A stretch of DNA of 64,000 nt from DASUPK01 sp963815665. GTDB lineage: Bacteria; Actinomycetota; Thermoleophilia; Solirubrobacterales; 70-9. Under the pieces are notes generated by a model. That model searched no databases. It saw only the letters and a program-made list of their open reading frames with translations, and was not told where the DNA came from. Location of the stretch: assembly GCA_963815665.1 (NCBI GenBank), contig CAWFHN010000013.1:744001-808000 (forward strand), written 5' to 3'. Each line of letters opens with the position of its first letter. The stretch's first letter is position 1. This document shows, piece by piece, positions 18,871 to 28,193 of this stretch. The position numbers and the translations under genes were made by a program.

Positions 18871-19548
18871 TTGGCGCGCCCCGGCCGCCCGCCCGAGTTC
18901 GCCGAACAGCGCTCGCGGATGGTCGAGCGACAGCTTCGCCGACGGGGAATAGGCGACGAGAGGGTACTGGCGGCGATGGCCGAGGTCCCGCGCGAGCACT
19001 TCGTCCCGGAGGACGTCAGGCAGAGCGCCTACAACGACTCTGCCCTGCCGATCGGGCACGAGCAGACCATCTCTCAGCCCTGGGTGGTCGCGGCGATCTG
19101 CGAGGCGCTGCGGCTCGTTGGCGACGAGAACCTGCTCGAGATCGGGACCGGCTCCGGATACTCGGCCGCCGTCCTGGCGAGGCTGGCCCGAAGCGTGATC
19201 AGCGTGGAGCGGGTGCCGGAGCTCGGTGAGACGGCTCGCCGCAAGCTCGAGGAGCTGGGCATCGAGAACGTCAAGGTGATCGTCGGCGATGGAAGCCGCG
19301 GCCACCCCGAGGCCGCGCCGTACGACGCGATCGCCGTTCACGCCGCCACCCCGGAGGCCCCACACAGCCTGCTCGCCGAGCTTGCCACCGACGGCCGCCT
19401 CGTCGTGCCGATCGCCACCGGCTCCGCAGATCTGCTCACGGCGTTCGTCCGGGAGAACGGCGATCTGCGCCAGGAGACGATCGGCCCGTGCCGGTTCGTC
19501 CCCCTGATCGGCGCCGAGGGCTTCAGCCCCCCGGAGCCCCTTGACTAA
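18871..19548 (+). CDS. pcm: protein-L-isoaspartate O-methyltransferase
   Basis: The 225-residue SAM enzyme repairs isoaspartyl damage in proteins. It shows the Pcm N-terminal region (M-V-E-R-Q-L-R-R-R-G-I, then V-P-R-E-H-F-V-P and A-Y-N-D-S-A-L-P-I-G-H-E-Q-T-I-S-Q-P) and the SAM-binding L-E-I-G-T-G-S-G-Y-S-A-A-V-L-A. The TTG at 18871 starts one base after the stop of the Crp-type gene, so the two are very probably one transcript with coupled translation. Length is normal. Confidence 0.92.
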   Translation: MARPGRPPEFAEQRSRMVERQLRRRGIGDERVLAAMAEVPREHFVPEDVRQSAYNDSALPIGHEQTISQPWVVAAICEALRLVGDENLLEIGTGSGYSAAVLARLARSVISVERVPELGETARRKLEELGIENVKVIVGDGSRGHPEAAPYDAIAVHAATPEAPHSLLAELATDGRLVVPIATGSADLLTAFVRENGDLRQETIGPCRFVPLIGAEGFSPPEPLD

Positions 19549-19561
19549 GTAGGCTCGCCGG

Positions 19562-19966
19562 GTGAACTCGGCGCTCTACGTCCTCAACTTCTATTCGCCG
19601 GTCTTCGTCGACCAGCTGCGCAGCGGCAGGAAGACGGCGACGATCCGCCTGGGCGACAAGTCGCGCAAGTACAAGCGCGGCCAGGTGGTCTGGATCACGA
19701 TCGGCTACCGCCACCAGCCGCGCGAGAAGATCTTCGCGGCGGTCATCGACGACGTCGAGGTCAAGCAGGTGCAGGAGCTCTCACCACGCGACATCGAGCA
19801 CGACAACCCCGAGTTCCGGCGCCGCGACGAGACCGTCCAGTTCCTGGAGAAGATCTACACCCGCTCAATCGGCGAAAACGACACGGTGACGGTGATCCGC
19901 TTCTCGCAAATCGTCGAACGACCTTCTACTCAGTTCGGCAACGGAGAAACACCGTCGCGAAACTGA
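19562..19966 (+). CDS. ASCH domain-containing protein
   Basis: The 134-residue product looks like an ASCH-fold protein (small PUA-like beta barrel, proposed to bind RNA). It has L-N-F-Y-S-P-V-F-V-D-Q-L-R-S-G-R-K-T-A-T-I-R-L-G-D, where G-x-K-x-x-T-I-R is the ASCH hallmark, followed by K-R-G-Q-V-V-W-I-T-I-G and a late V-T-V-I-R-F. The GTG at 19562 follows pcm by 13 bases, so it probably belongs to the same transcript. Cellular role is unknown. Confidence 0.75.
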   Translation: MNSALYVLNFYSPVFVDQLRSGRKTATIRLGDKSRKYKRGQVVWITIGYRHQPREKIFAAVIDDVEVKQVQELSPRDIEHDNPEFRRRDETVQFLEKIYTRSIGENDTVTVIRFSQIVERPSTQFGNGETPSRN

Positions 19967-19991
19967 CGCCGCTCGCGCGGGTGGCGCCGAT

Positions 19992-20465
19992 ATGGCTGAA
20001 TACCGCTTCCTGACGACCTGGCTCCTGGAGGCCGATCGCGAGCGCGTCTGGGACGCGATCTATGAGTCCGAGCGCTGGCCCGAGTGGTGGCACGGCGTGC
20101 TCGAGGCCGACAAGCTCGAGGAGGGCGACGCGGACGGCGTCGGGCAGTACGGCCGCTACGTCTGGAAGTCGAAGCTCCCCTACAAGCTCGAGTTCTTCGT
20201 GCGGACGACGAAGGTCGAGAAGCCCCATCTGCTCGAGGGCAACGCAGAGGGTGAGCTGGCGGGCATCGGCCGCTGGCGCCTGTTCGAGCGGGACGGCGTC
20301 ACCGCCGCTCTATACGAGTGGAACGTGCACACGACCCGGGCCTGGATGAACCTGCTCTCCCCGATCGCCCGGCCGATCTTCGCGGTCAATCACGACTATG
20401 TGATGCGCAACGGCGGCCACGGTCTCGCCAAGTTGCTGGACGCCCCGCTGCTCGCCATCGACTGA
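19992..20465 (+). CDS. SRPBCC family (START/Bet v1-like) protein
   Basis: The 157-residue product has the SRPBCC opening T-T-W-L-L-E-A-D-R-E-R-V-W-D-A-I-Y-E-S-E-R-W-P-E-W-W. A run of beta strands follows (Y-K-L-E-F-F-V-R-T-T, R-W-R-L-F-E-R, V-T-A-A-L-Y-E-W-N-V) and a long C-terminal helix. The fold encloses a hydrophobic pocket and is used by polyketide cyclases and lipid-binding proteins. No catalytic pattern singles out a reaction. It sits 25 bases after the ASCH gene and just before the groES promoter. Confidence 0.75.
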   Translation: MAEYRFLTTWLLEADRERVWDAIYESERWPEWWHGVLEADKLEEGDADGVGQYGRYVWKSKLPYKLEFFVRTTKVEKPHLLEGNAEGELAGIGRWRLFERDGVTAALYEWNVHTTRAWMNLLSPIARPIFAVNHDYVMRNGGHGLAKLLDAPLLAID

Positions 20466-20494
20466 GCGGGCCACGGCCAAACGGCCGAGGCGCG

Positions 20495-20545
20495 GGTCTG
20501 GCTACAATCGTCCTGCGCCTGGCACTCTCCCATCGAGAGTGCCAA
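20495..20545 (+). promoter_or_regulatory. groESL promoter with CIRCE operator (HrcA site)
   Basis: A -10-like TACAAT sits at 20503-20508. CTGGCACTC (20519-20527), a nine-base spacer and GAGTGCCAA (20537-20545) form a CIRCE inverted repeat; the standard is TTAGCACTC-N9-GAGTGCTAA. The arms GGCACTC/GAGTGCC are perfect. It is placed at or just after the transcription start, as expected for HrcA repression of groESL. I did not find a clear -35. Confidence 0.88.
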
Positions 20546-20594
20546 ATCAAGCGCGAACTTGAGATCCACCCATCAGACCTAGGAGGAATTGCCG

Positions 20595-20882
20595 ATGAAG
20601 CTGAAGCCGCTAGGCGACCGCCTGATCGTTCAGGCAGTCGAAGAGGAGGAGACGACCGCAAGCGGGCTCGTCCTTCCCGACACAGCGAAGGAGAAGCCCC
20701 AGAAGGGCAAGGTTCTCGCCGTCGGCGACGGCGAGGTCAAGGAGGACGGATCCCGCCGCCCGCTCGATGTGAGCGAGGGCGACGAGGTCCTCTACTCCAA
20801 GTACGGAGGCACCGAAATCACCGTCGACGGGGACGAGTTGCTCGTCCTGCGCGAATCAGACGTACTCGCCAAGGTCGGCTAG
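20595..20882 (+). CDS. groES: co-chaperonin GroES
   Basis: The 95-residue protein is a standard GroES/Cpn10 that caps GroEL rings. It reads M-K-L-K-P-L-G-D-R-L-I-V-Q, then the mobile loop E-E-E-T-T-A-S-G-L-V-L-P-D and the roof/barrel segments V-L-A-V-G-D-G and V-L-Y-S-K-Y-G-G-T-E-I. The ATG at 20595 is preferred over the TTG at 20589 because a perfect AGGAGG lies at 20581-20586, eight bases before it. It is first in the CIRCE-controlled groESL operon. Confidence 0.97.
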   Translation: MKLKPLGDRLIVQAVEEEETTASGLVLPDTAKEKPQKGKVLAVGDGEVKEDGSRRPLDVSEGDEVLYSKYGGTEITVDGDELLVLRESDVLAKVG

Positions 20883-20914
20883 TCAAAAGGACTTAGGAAG
20901 GAGGAAGCACACAT

Positions 20915-22552
<1,638 letters not shown>

Positions 22553-22589
22553 CGACTACTCTCCGCCCTAACAGGCGAGTGTGTTTTTC

Positions 22590-22619
22590 CGAGAGGCCCG
22601 GGTAATCCCGGGCCTCTCG
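22590..22619 (+). terminator. strong hairpin terminator after groEL
   Basis: A perfect 13-bp stem (22590-22602 with 22607-22619) with a TAAT loop follows the groEL stop by 37 bases. There is no T-run after it, as is common for actinobacterial hairpin terminators. Confidence 0.75.
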
Positions 22620-22706
22620 CATTCTGGGGCGCTTTACTCGGCTATATGGCGAGCAAAGCGCCCCGCATTGGCTCAGGCTCTCCTGTGGGCGCGCCGATGG
22701 AGCGGT

Positions 22707-22949
22707 GTGCGTCTCATCGGACTGCTTCTCTTGGCGGGGGCGGCGCTCAGCCTGGCACTCCATTTCATCGGCGCACCCGAGGACTTCTACCGCTGGAGCT
22801 ATCACCAGCTGCTCTCCGGTCTGGATGTCCCGAGAGAACCCTCGCAAGCCACGGTGGACGCCGTCGGCTATGTCTCGTTGATTGGCGGCCTGGTCGAGCT
22901 CGCCGCTGGGACAGCACTCCTCGCCTGGGCCGCGCTACGCCGCGCCTAG
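22707..22949 (+). CDS. small two-helix membrane protein, function unknown
   Basis: I read an 80-residue protein from GTG 22707, preceded by a GGAG at 22699-22702. It has two hydrophobic helices (L-I-G-L-L-L-L-A-G-A-A-L-S-L-A-L-H-F and V-S-L-I-G-G-L-V-E-L-A-A-G-T-A-L-L-A-W-A-A-L) separated by a soluble loop containing E-D-F-Y-R-W-S-Y-H-Q-L-L. The frame is open further upstream to 22581, but that would run through the groEL terminator. I recognise no family. Its end touches the end of the convergent epimerase-like gene. Confidence 0.45.
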   Translation: MRLIGLLLLAGAALSLALHFIGAPEDFYRWSYHQLLSGLDVPREPSQATVDAVGYVSLIGGLVELAAGTALLAWAALRRA

Positions 22950-23818
22950 CCCTGGGTGCCGAGCACCGCTCCCATCGGCCTCGGCTCGACCCCGAGCCGC
23001 TCGGCATCGGCGATCCCGCGCTCAGTGGTCATCGGCACCTCCATCAGCTCGGCCTCCTCCCAGGTGGCGAACACCCTGGGGCCGACGAGCAGCTCGAGCG
23101 CCCGCAGCCCGGCCCGGACCAGGGGAGTGGGCGTGTGCAGCAGCGGCCGCTCGCGTCCACTGGCCTCGAGGACGCGCTCGACGATCTCGTCATAGGAGAG
23201 GGTCTCGGGCCCGGCGAGCTCAAAGCGGCCGTTCGATCCGTCCAGGGACGAGACCACGCAACGAGCCACGTCCCGCGCCCAGATCGGCTGGTAGCGCGAT
23301 CGACCAGACCCGGAGACGGGGACCGCCGGCAGGATCGAGAGTCGCTGGAGCAGCGTGATCCATGGATCGCCGGGCCGGTAGACGATCGACGGCGCGAAGA
23401 CGGTCGCCTGCAGCGGGGACTCCAGGATCGCGTGCTCGCCTAGCGCCTTGGAGCGGAGGAAGCGCGTGCGCCCAAAGCCGGTCGCGCCCATCGCCGAGAA
23501 GAAGACGAAGCGCGACGCGCCCGCCCGCTCGGCCGAACGCAGCAGGCGGACCGTCGCCAGCCCGTTGAGCTCCTCGATCGTGCCCCCGGGCTGGTCGCGA
23601 ATCGTCGCCGCCAGGTGGACCACCGTGTCGATCCCGCGCATTGCGTGGCGCATCGAGAGCGGGTCCCGGAGATCCCCAAGCGCTATCTGCACATCGACCC
23701 GATGCTCCCCGAGCTTCCTCGGATCCCGGACCAGGACCCGCACCTGGTGACCCGCCTCGAGCAGCCTCGGCAGGAGCTCGCCGCCGACCACGCCCGTTGC
23801 GCCTGTGAGGAGGATCAC
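22946..23818 (-). CDS. NAD(P)-binding epimerase-like protein (NmrA/NDUFA9-type extended SDR)
   Basis: The 290-residue protein opens with the atypical-SDR Rossmann motif L-L-T-G-A-T-G-V-V-G-G-E-L. It continues with V-R-V-L-V-R-D-P, G-D-L-R-D-P, V-V-H-L-A-A-T, and F-V-F-F-S-A-M-G-A-T. The SDR Tyr/Lys pair is not in the usual YxxxK spacing (the region reads F-L-R-S-K-A-L-G-E), typical of the NDUFA9/YwnB group that binds NAD(P)H without a proven reaction. The C-terminal L-S-Y-D-E-I-V-E-R-V is typical of the family. Substrate or partner is unknown. Confidence 0.8.
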   Translation of the reverse strand: MILLTGATGVVGGELLPRLLEAGHQVRVLVRDPRKLGEHRVDVQIALGDLRDPLSMRHAMRGIDTVVHLAATIRDQPGGTIEELNGLATVRLLRSAERAGASRFVFFSAMGATGFGRTRFLRSKALGEHAILESPLQATVFAPSIVYRPGDPWITLLQRLSILPAVPVSGSGRSRYQPIWARDVARCVVSSLDGSNGRFELAGPETLSYDEIVERVLEASGRERPLLHTPTPLVRAGLRALELLVGPRVFATWEEAELMEVPMTTERGIADAERLGVEPRPMGAVLGTQG

Positions 23819-23941
23819 GCCGCCACTGTAACCAGCGAGTCCCAGGCACCCGCCGAGGTGCCGCCTCGCCTAGAATGTCGCGCTCGGCGGCGCCCAAGGG
23901 GCGCCGCAATCGCAATACAACCTGGGAAAGGAATAGGCGCC

Positions 23942-24208
23942 TTGGCATACGTCATCGCGGAGCCCTGTATCGGCGAGAAGGACAACTCCTGCGTAGAGGT
24001 CTGCCCCGTCGACTGCATCCATCCGACCCCGGACGAGGCCGACTACGACAACGTCCAGCAGCTCTTCATCGACCCGGATGAGTGCATCGACTGCGACGCC
24101 TGCGTCGAGGCCTGCCCCGTAGACGCCTGCTTCGCCGAGGACCAGCTGCCCGACGAGTGGTCGAAGTACACGCAGATCAACCTGGACTACTACAAGTCCA
24201 ACGCCTAG
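23942..24208 (+). CDS. fdxA: 7Fe (3Fe-4S/4Fe-4S) ferredoxin
   Basis: The 88-residue electron carrier starts at TTG 23942 behind a GGAAAGGAA ribosome site. The first cluster segment is C-x7-C-x3-C-P-V-D-C, the FdxA-type pattern giving one 3Fe-4S and one 4Fe-4S centre. The second is C-I-D-C-D-A-C-V-E-A-C-P-V-D-A-C. Acidic residues dominate, as usual for ferredoxins. No redox partner gene lies beside it. The TTG is selected because it directly begins the conserved A-Y-V-I-A-E-P-C. Confidence 0.92.
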   Translation: MAYVIAEPCIGEKDNSCVEVCPVDCIHPTPDEADYDNVQQLFIDPDECIDCDACVEACPVDACFAEDQLPDEWSKYTQINLDYYKSNA

Positions 24209-24416
24209 GTTCGCGGCTCCTCGAACGCCTCGTCGGCGCAATCCGCTCTGGACACTCTTGGACGCGTCCTGTGGCGGCTGTTCCTGCCTGAGTCACCGTA
24301 TTTTCGCCGCATCGCAGACCCCGTAGCGATGCGCATTCGCCACCTAGTTTTCGAACATTCGGCTAGGGGCGGCCGAATATTTGCCGGGACAGTCATTCGA
24401 GCCGATCGGGCGGGGG

Positions 24417-24977
24417 ATGGCGAAGAAGCTCCGCAGAATTGCCCTGGCGACCGTCAGCTGCGCGATCTTCCTGGCGCCGGCAGCCGCCAGCGCATCGGGG
24501 CCCTGGGACAACCTGCTGGCGCCCGAGTCGGCCTGCCCAGAGCAGTCGGATGCGTCGCTGCCGATCGGCGTGCAGGAGAAGACGATGGTCTGCATGCACA
24601 ACTGGGCGCGCACGCAGAAGGGCCTCAAACCCCTTCATTCAGCGAAAAAGCTTCGCGTCTCCTCGCACAGGAAGGCGCGCGACATCAGGCGCTGCCATCA
24701 GTTCAGCCACGAGGCCTGCGGGCGAGACGCCTTCTACTGGTTCCGGCACGTCGGGTTCATGCGGGGTACCTACGGCGTAGGAGAGAACCTGGAGTTCGGA
24801 CAGCGCAGGCTGGGGACCGTGCGCAATGCGATGAGCGCCTGGCTCAACTCCGACATCCATCGATCGGTACTGCTCACCTCCAGCTTCGACGACGTCGGCA
24901 TCAGCCTGGTCGACGGCAGGTTCAAGGGCCACCGCGGCGTCGCCATCTGGGTGGCCCACTTCGGCTATCACCACTGA
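24417..24977 (+). CDS. secreted CAP (SCP/PR-1-like) domain protein
   Basis: The 186-residue product has a signal peptide (M-A-K-K-L-R-R-I-A-L-A-T... cleaved near A-S-A-S-G) and a CAP domain: N-W-A-R-T-Q-K-G-L-K-P-L at the start, R-C-H-Q-F-S-H-E-A-C-G with the conserved His, G-V-G-E-N-L, A-M-S-A-W-L-N-S-D-I-H-R-S-V-L-L and a final G-V-A-I-W-V-A-H-F. Bacterial CAP proteins are secreted and of mostly unknown function. ATG 24417 is chosen over the frame start at 24381 because it begins the signal peptide. The 208 bases before it hold two small hairpins (24309-24332 and 24357-24378) but no gene. Confidence 0.82.
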   Translation: MAKKLRRIALATVSCAIFLAPAAASASGPWDNLLAPESACPEQSDASLPIGVQEKTMVCMHNWARTQKGLKPLHSAKKLRVSSHRKARDIRRCHQFSHEACGRDAFYWFRHVGFMRGTYGVGENLEFGQRRLGTVRNAMSAWLNSDIHRSVLLTSSFDDVGISLVDGRFKGHRGVAIWVAHFGYHH

Positions 24978-24983
24978 GCCGAG

Positions 24984-26195
24984 CTAGCCGGGCGAGCGGG
25001 CCGGCATGCCCAGGCTTCCTCTCTCTCGGGCGGCACCGAGGATCGGTTCGCAGACGATCCAGAGGTAGGCGAGCAGGGAGAGGTTCCTGGCCGCCAGGGG
25101 CCACACGAAGGCGCCGCTCAGGGAATCCACGCCGTCGTAGTTCTGCAGCGTGATCTGGGTGAGGAGGATCGCGCCGATCAGTACGACGTTCTCCTTGCCG
25201 AGCCCATAGGCGCAGGCCGAGATCGGCAGGATCCAGAGCAGGAACTGCGGGGAGAGCACGGGGGCGAAGACGACCAGCACCGTCAGCAGCGCGGTCGCGA
25301 GCTTGAGGTTGGACGTCTCCGAGCGCCAGCCGATTCCCACCAGCAGCAGGTAGCCGATAGCCCCGATCGCCACGGAGAGCCAGCGCGCGGCGTCGGCGCC
25401 CGACGCCGCGAGCTCGAACCCCCCGTGGCCGGTGACCGTCGCGATGCCGGAGGATCCGAGCGCGTGGGCCACCTCGAACGGGCTCGCGGCCAGGGCCTCG
25501 ACCTGGAGCGCACGATCGGTGTGGTACGTGATCGCCGACCCGAACTCGTCGCCCATCACGAGCACGGCCACCACGCAGAGGAGCAGCGGGATCGCGCCCG
25601 CGACGATCACCCGTCGCAGGTTCCGCTCGCCACGCAGCAGCGCCGGGTAGAGGAAGAGGGGAAAGGCCTTGATCGCAACACCAACGGACAGGAGACCGGA
25701 CCAGGCCGCCGAGCGGCCCCGATCGCGGGCCAGCACCGCCGCCAGCACGAACAGTGCTGGCACGATGTCGAACCGCGTCAGCACCAGCGGCCCGGTGTCG
25801 ATCAGCGAGGGATCGAGCACCGCATCGGAGAGGATCACCAGGCCGACCGTGTAGATCCCCAAAGCCGAGAGCACCCGCCTCGCGTCGCCGGGGAGCGCGA
25901 ACGCGATCAGGATCACGATTGCGAGATCGAAGGCCAGCATCTCCCACATGAAGCCGTCGACGAACCCCTGGGTGCTGTCGTCGATGTAGATCGGAGCGAT
26001 CAGGACCGGCACCGAGAGGGGCGGGTACTCGATGTCCTGATCCCGATAGGGGAGGTCGCCGGCCTTGATCGCCTGGGCCTGAGGCGCGAAGTCGTTGACC
26101 AGGATCGAGGACCAGTCGCCGATAGTCGGTGCGAAGACGGCCAGATGAAATGCGCAGATGAGGGCCGCGGCGGTCGCCCGCCAGCGGGTGGTCAA
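24984..26195 (-). CDS. GT87-like integral membrane glycosyltransferase
   Basis: The 403-residue protein has about ten hydrophobic segments. It carries the GT-C pattern of the GT87/DUF2029 mannosyltransferase-like family: an early Y-R-D-Q-D-I-E-Y-P-P-L loop with the likely catalytic acidic residues, A-I-K-A-F-P-L-F-L-Y-P-A-L-L and the late L-S-P-Q-F-L-L-W-I-L-P. Such enzymes add mannose or arabinose from polyprenyl-phosphate donors to envelope glycans on the outer face. It may use the polyprenol-phosphate-mannose made by the enzyme at 44141, an inference only. It begins four bases upstream of the mrp stop, so the two could share a transcript. Confidence 0.75.
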   Translation of the reverse strand: MTTRWRATAAALICAFHLAVFAPTIGDWSSILVNDFAPQAQAIKAGDLPYRDQDIEYPPLSVPVLIAPIYIDDSTQGFVDGFMWEMLAFDLAIVILIAFALPGDARRVLSALGIYTVGLVILSDAVLDPSLIDTGPLVLTRFDIVPALFVLAAVLARDRGRSAAWSGLLSVGVAIKAFPLFLYPALLRGERNLRRVIVAGAIPLLLCVVAVLVMGDEFGSAITYHTDRALQVEALAASPFEVAHALGSSGIATVTGHGGFELAASGADAARWLSVAIGAIGYLLLVGIGWRSETSNLKLATALLTVLVVFAPVLSPQFLLWILPISACAYGLGKENVVLIGAILLTQITLQNYDGVDSLSGAFVWPLAARNLSLLAYLWIVCEPILGAARERGSLGMPARSPG

Positions 26196-26198
26196 GGG

Positions 26199-27374
26199 CT
26201 ACTGCACCATCGGCAGCTCGGTGCCGCTGACCCCGCCGCCGTTCGATCCGCCGGCTGTGTCTGTGGCCGCCGAATCGGGAGTCGCCGGCGCCGCTTGCAT
26301 GACCGGCAGCTCCACCGGCGTCGAGGCGACGATGCCGCGAGCCGCCTCCCGGATCATCTGCGAGGCCGGCGCATCGGGGTCCTCGATCACCAAGGGCTTC
26401 CCGTCGTCCGCGTGCTCCCGCAGCTCACCGGAGAGCGGCACCTTGGCGAGCAGCGGGACATCGAGCTCGTCGGCGAGCAGCTGCCCTCCGCCCTCACCGA
26501 AGATTGAGACGCGCTCGCCGTCGGGACCGGTGAACGCGGACATGTTCTCGATCACCCCGAGGACCTCGAGGTCCACCTTGGCGGCCATCTCGGCCGACCG
26601 GCGGGCGACGCTCTGCGCGGCCGGCTGAGGCGTGGTGACGATCACGATCTTCGCCTGCGGCAAGAGCTGGGCGAGCGTCATGGAGACGTCGCCCGTGCCG
26701 GGCGGCAGGTCGAGGAGCAGGTAGTCGAGCTCCTCCCAGGCGACGTCCTCGAGGAACTGCTGGATCGCCTTGTGGAGCATCGGACCGCGCCAGACGACTG
26801 CGGCGTTCTCCTCGACGAAGAATCCGATTGACATCACGGTGGGCCCGGACGGCGAAACGGGCGGGATGATCTTGCGCTCCGGCGAGACGTCCGGCTTCTG
26901 GTTGATCCCCAGCATGCGCGGGATCGAGTAGCCATAGACGTCGCAGTCGAGCGCACCGGCCTTGTGGCCCTCGGCGACCAGCGCGGCGGCGAGATTGGCG
27001 GTCATCGTGGACTTGCCGACGCCACCCTTGCCGGAGGCGACGCAGATCACGTTCTTGACCTGGGCCAGTGCGCCCTCCGGGAGCTTGGCCCGCCCCAGCT
27101 TCTGCTGGAGGCCCGACTTCTCGCTGTCGGAGAGCACGTCGAAGCCGACGTCGACCTTGTTGACCCCCTCCAACTCGGAGACGTGCGTGGCGACCGCCTG
27201 CTGGAAGTGGTTGCGGATCGGGCAGCCGGCGGTCGTCAGCGAGACGACAACCTCCACGCGCCCGTCGTCGTGGATGTCGATCGAGCGCACCATCCCCAGC
27301 TCGACGATCGATCGCCTCAGCTCCGGGTCGATGACCTGGGTCAGCTTCTCGGTGATCTGGTCCTTGGTCGGCAT
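26199..27374 (-). CDS. mrp: Mrp/ApbC-type Fe-S cluster carrier ATPase
   Basis: The 391-residue protein has an N-terminal MIP18/DUF59 domain (about 1-95, with E-L-G-M-V-R-S-I and T-T-A-G-C-P-I-R-N). A MinD/Mrp P-loop ATPase domain follows with the deviant Walker A V-A-S-G-K-G-G-V-G-K-S-T. It is expected to carry or help assemble Fe-S clusters. The CxxC that binds the bridging cluster in many Mrp proteins is absent; I see G-V-I-E-N-M-S-A-F-T-G-P-D-G instead, a form common in Actinobacteria. The Pro/Gly/Thr-rich C-terminal extension (about 345-391) is extra. ATG 27374 begins the conserved domain and lies 24 bases after a terminator hairpin. Confidence 0.9.
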   Translation of the reverse strand: MPTKDQITEKLTQVIDPELRRSIVELGMVRSIDIHDDGRVEVVVSLTTAGCPIRNHFQQAVATHVSELEGVNKVDVGFDVLSDSEKSGLQQKLGRAKLPEGALAQVKNVICVASGKGGVGKSTMTANLAAALVAEGHKAGALDCDVYGYSIPRMLGINQKPDVSPERKIIPPVSPSGPTVMSIGFFVEENAAVVWRGPMLHKAIQQFLEDVAWEELDYLLLDLPPGTGDVSMTLAQLLPQAKIVIVTTPQPAAQSVARRSAEMAAKVDLEVLGVIENMSAFTGPDGERVSIFGEGGGQLLADELDVPLLAKVPLSGELREHADDGKPLVIEDPDAPASQMIREAARGIVASTPVELPVMQAAPATPDSAATDTAGGSNGGGVSGTELPMVQ

Positions 27375-27397
27375 GCTTCGAAGTGTACGCAGACATG

Positions 27398-27424
27398 AAA
27401 ACCGGGCCACTAGGGCCCGGTTTT
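27398..27424 (-). terminator. intrinsic terminator (works in either direction) between the repeat-protein gene and mrp
   Basis: An 11-bp stem (27398-27408 with 27414-27424) has A-runs on one arm and T-runs on the other, so either strand ends in TTTT. On the minus strand it closes the transcript of the gene at 27538-28044 and lies 24 bases before the mrp ATG. The 113 bases between that gene and the hairpin hold no ORF. Confidence 0.8.
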
Positions 27425-27537
27425 CGAGGGAGGAGAGGTTGCTGCTTCCCGCTGATGTGAACGGCCGCCACAAAATCGCGGCCTGATCAGGGGCTTCTCC
27501 GGGCGCGCCACCTCTCAAGGGCGGCCCGGGCTAAGCG

Positions 27538-28044
27538 TTAGATGCGCTCGCGCACCTTCTTCACCGCCGGCTCGACGCGGTCCCGGTAGATGGGCTCCAC
27601 GCGCTCCTTGACGACGGGCTGGAACCGCTGGCGATACACGGGCTCTACCCGCTCCTTGACGACCGGCTCGACCCGGTCGCGGTAGACGGGCTCGACGCGC
27701 TCACGCGCCTTGCGAGCCTGCCCGATCAGCTGCTCGGTGACCTGACGCCGGACATCGCCGCCCTTGGTCTCAGCCTTCTCGAGCTCTGATCCGAGACGGT
27801 CGCGGAGCGAATCGATCTCGGTGTTCCGGGTCTCGGGATCGCGGAGGGACTGGACGCGCTTCTGCAGCGTCTCGATCTCCTGCGAGCGGGTCTCGGAGTT
27901 GCGCCATGTATCGGCGGTGGTGCGAACGGTCTCGGCGACCGTTGGAACGGCGCCTACGGCGACGTCCACGGCCTGCAGCGCCTGCTCGGACGGCTTGCGG
28001 CCGTTGCTCGTGACTTCGGTCTTCTCTTCGGTCTTCTTGGCCAT
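27538..28044 (-). CDS. octapeptide-repeat, highly charged helical protein, function unknown
   Basis: I do not recognise a named family. The 168-residue product has three parts. Residues 1-50 are a polar lead with a short amphipathic stretch. Residues 51-90 are two 20-residue coiled-coil repeats beginning E-T-R-S-Q-E-I and E-T-R-N-T-E-I. Residues 116-163 are six exact eight-residue repeats of the form R-V-E-P-V-(Y/V)-(R/K)-(D/E/Q), alternating YRD-type and VKE-type units. It has no signal peptide, membrane helix or cysteine. The regular proline every eight residues argues against a continuous helix. Phasin-like, nucleoid-like or stress-scaffold roles are possible. Two SOS-box-like sites lie 72-102 bases upstream. 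Confidence 0.8.
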   Translation of the reverse strand: MAKKTEEKTEVTSNGRKPSEQALQAVDVAVGAVPTVAETVRTTADTWRNSETRSQEIETLQKRVQSLRDPETRNTEIDSLRDRLGSELEKAETKGGDVRRQVTEQLIGQARKARERVEPVYRDRVEPVVKERVEPVYRQRFQPVVKERVEPIYRDRVEPAVKKVRERI

Positions 28045-28116
28045 CTGGAGTCTCGATCCCTTCAGCTTGCTTGCGTGTCGTTCTTATTAGCTCTAAGGAT
28101 GTTCGGAGCTTAGCAG

Positions 28117-28146
28117 CGAACACATGTTTTGGCGAACACATGTTCT
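28117..28146 (-). promoter_or_regulatory. two tandem SOS-box-like sites upstream of the octapeptide-repeat gene
   Basis: CGAACACATGTTTT (28117-28130) and CGAACACATGTTCT (28133-28146) are near-identical and spaced 16 bases start to start. Both fit the Gram-positive LexA box CGAAC-R-N-R-Y-GTTY. They lie 73 bases upstream of the minus-strand ATG. An unrelated regulator using a direct repeat is the alternative. Confidence 0.55.
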
Positions 28147-28170
28147 TAACCGGTTTTCGGCCACCGGTTA
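28147..28170 (-). terminator. inverted repeat after the zincin gene
   Basis: TAACCGGT (28147-28154) and ACCGGTTA (28163-28170) form an 8-bp stem with an 8-base loop, 24 bases beyond the stop of the minus-strand zincin gene. It may terminate that transcript or be an operator next to the SOS-like boxes; no T-run is evident. Confidence 0.35.
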
Positions 28171-28193
28171 CACGCTCTTCGGTGGTTTGGCCG

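Noticed and set aside
24209..24416. Riboswitch or small RNA upstream of the CAP gene
   Set aside because: Two short hairpins are visible but match no known riboswitch core and no T-run follows.
27560..27700. 24-base imperfect repeats resembling a CRISPR array
   Set aside because: They are in-frame codons for the octapeptide repeats; there are no unique spacers and no cas genes.
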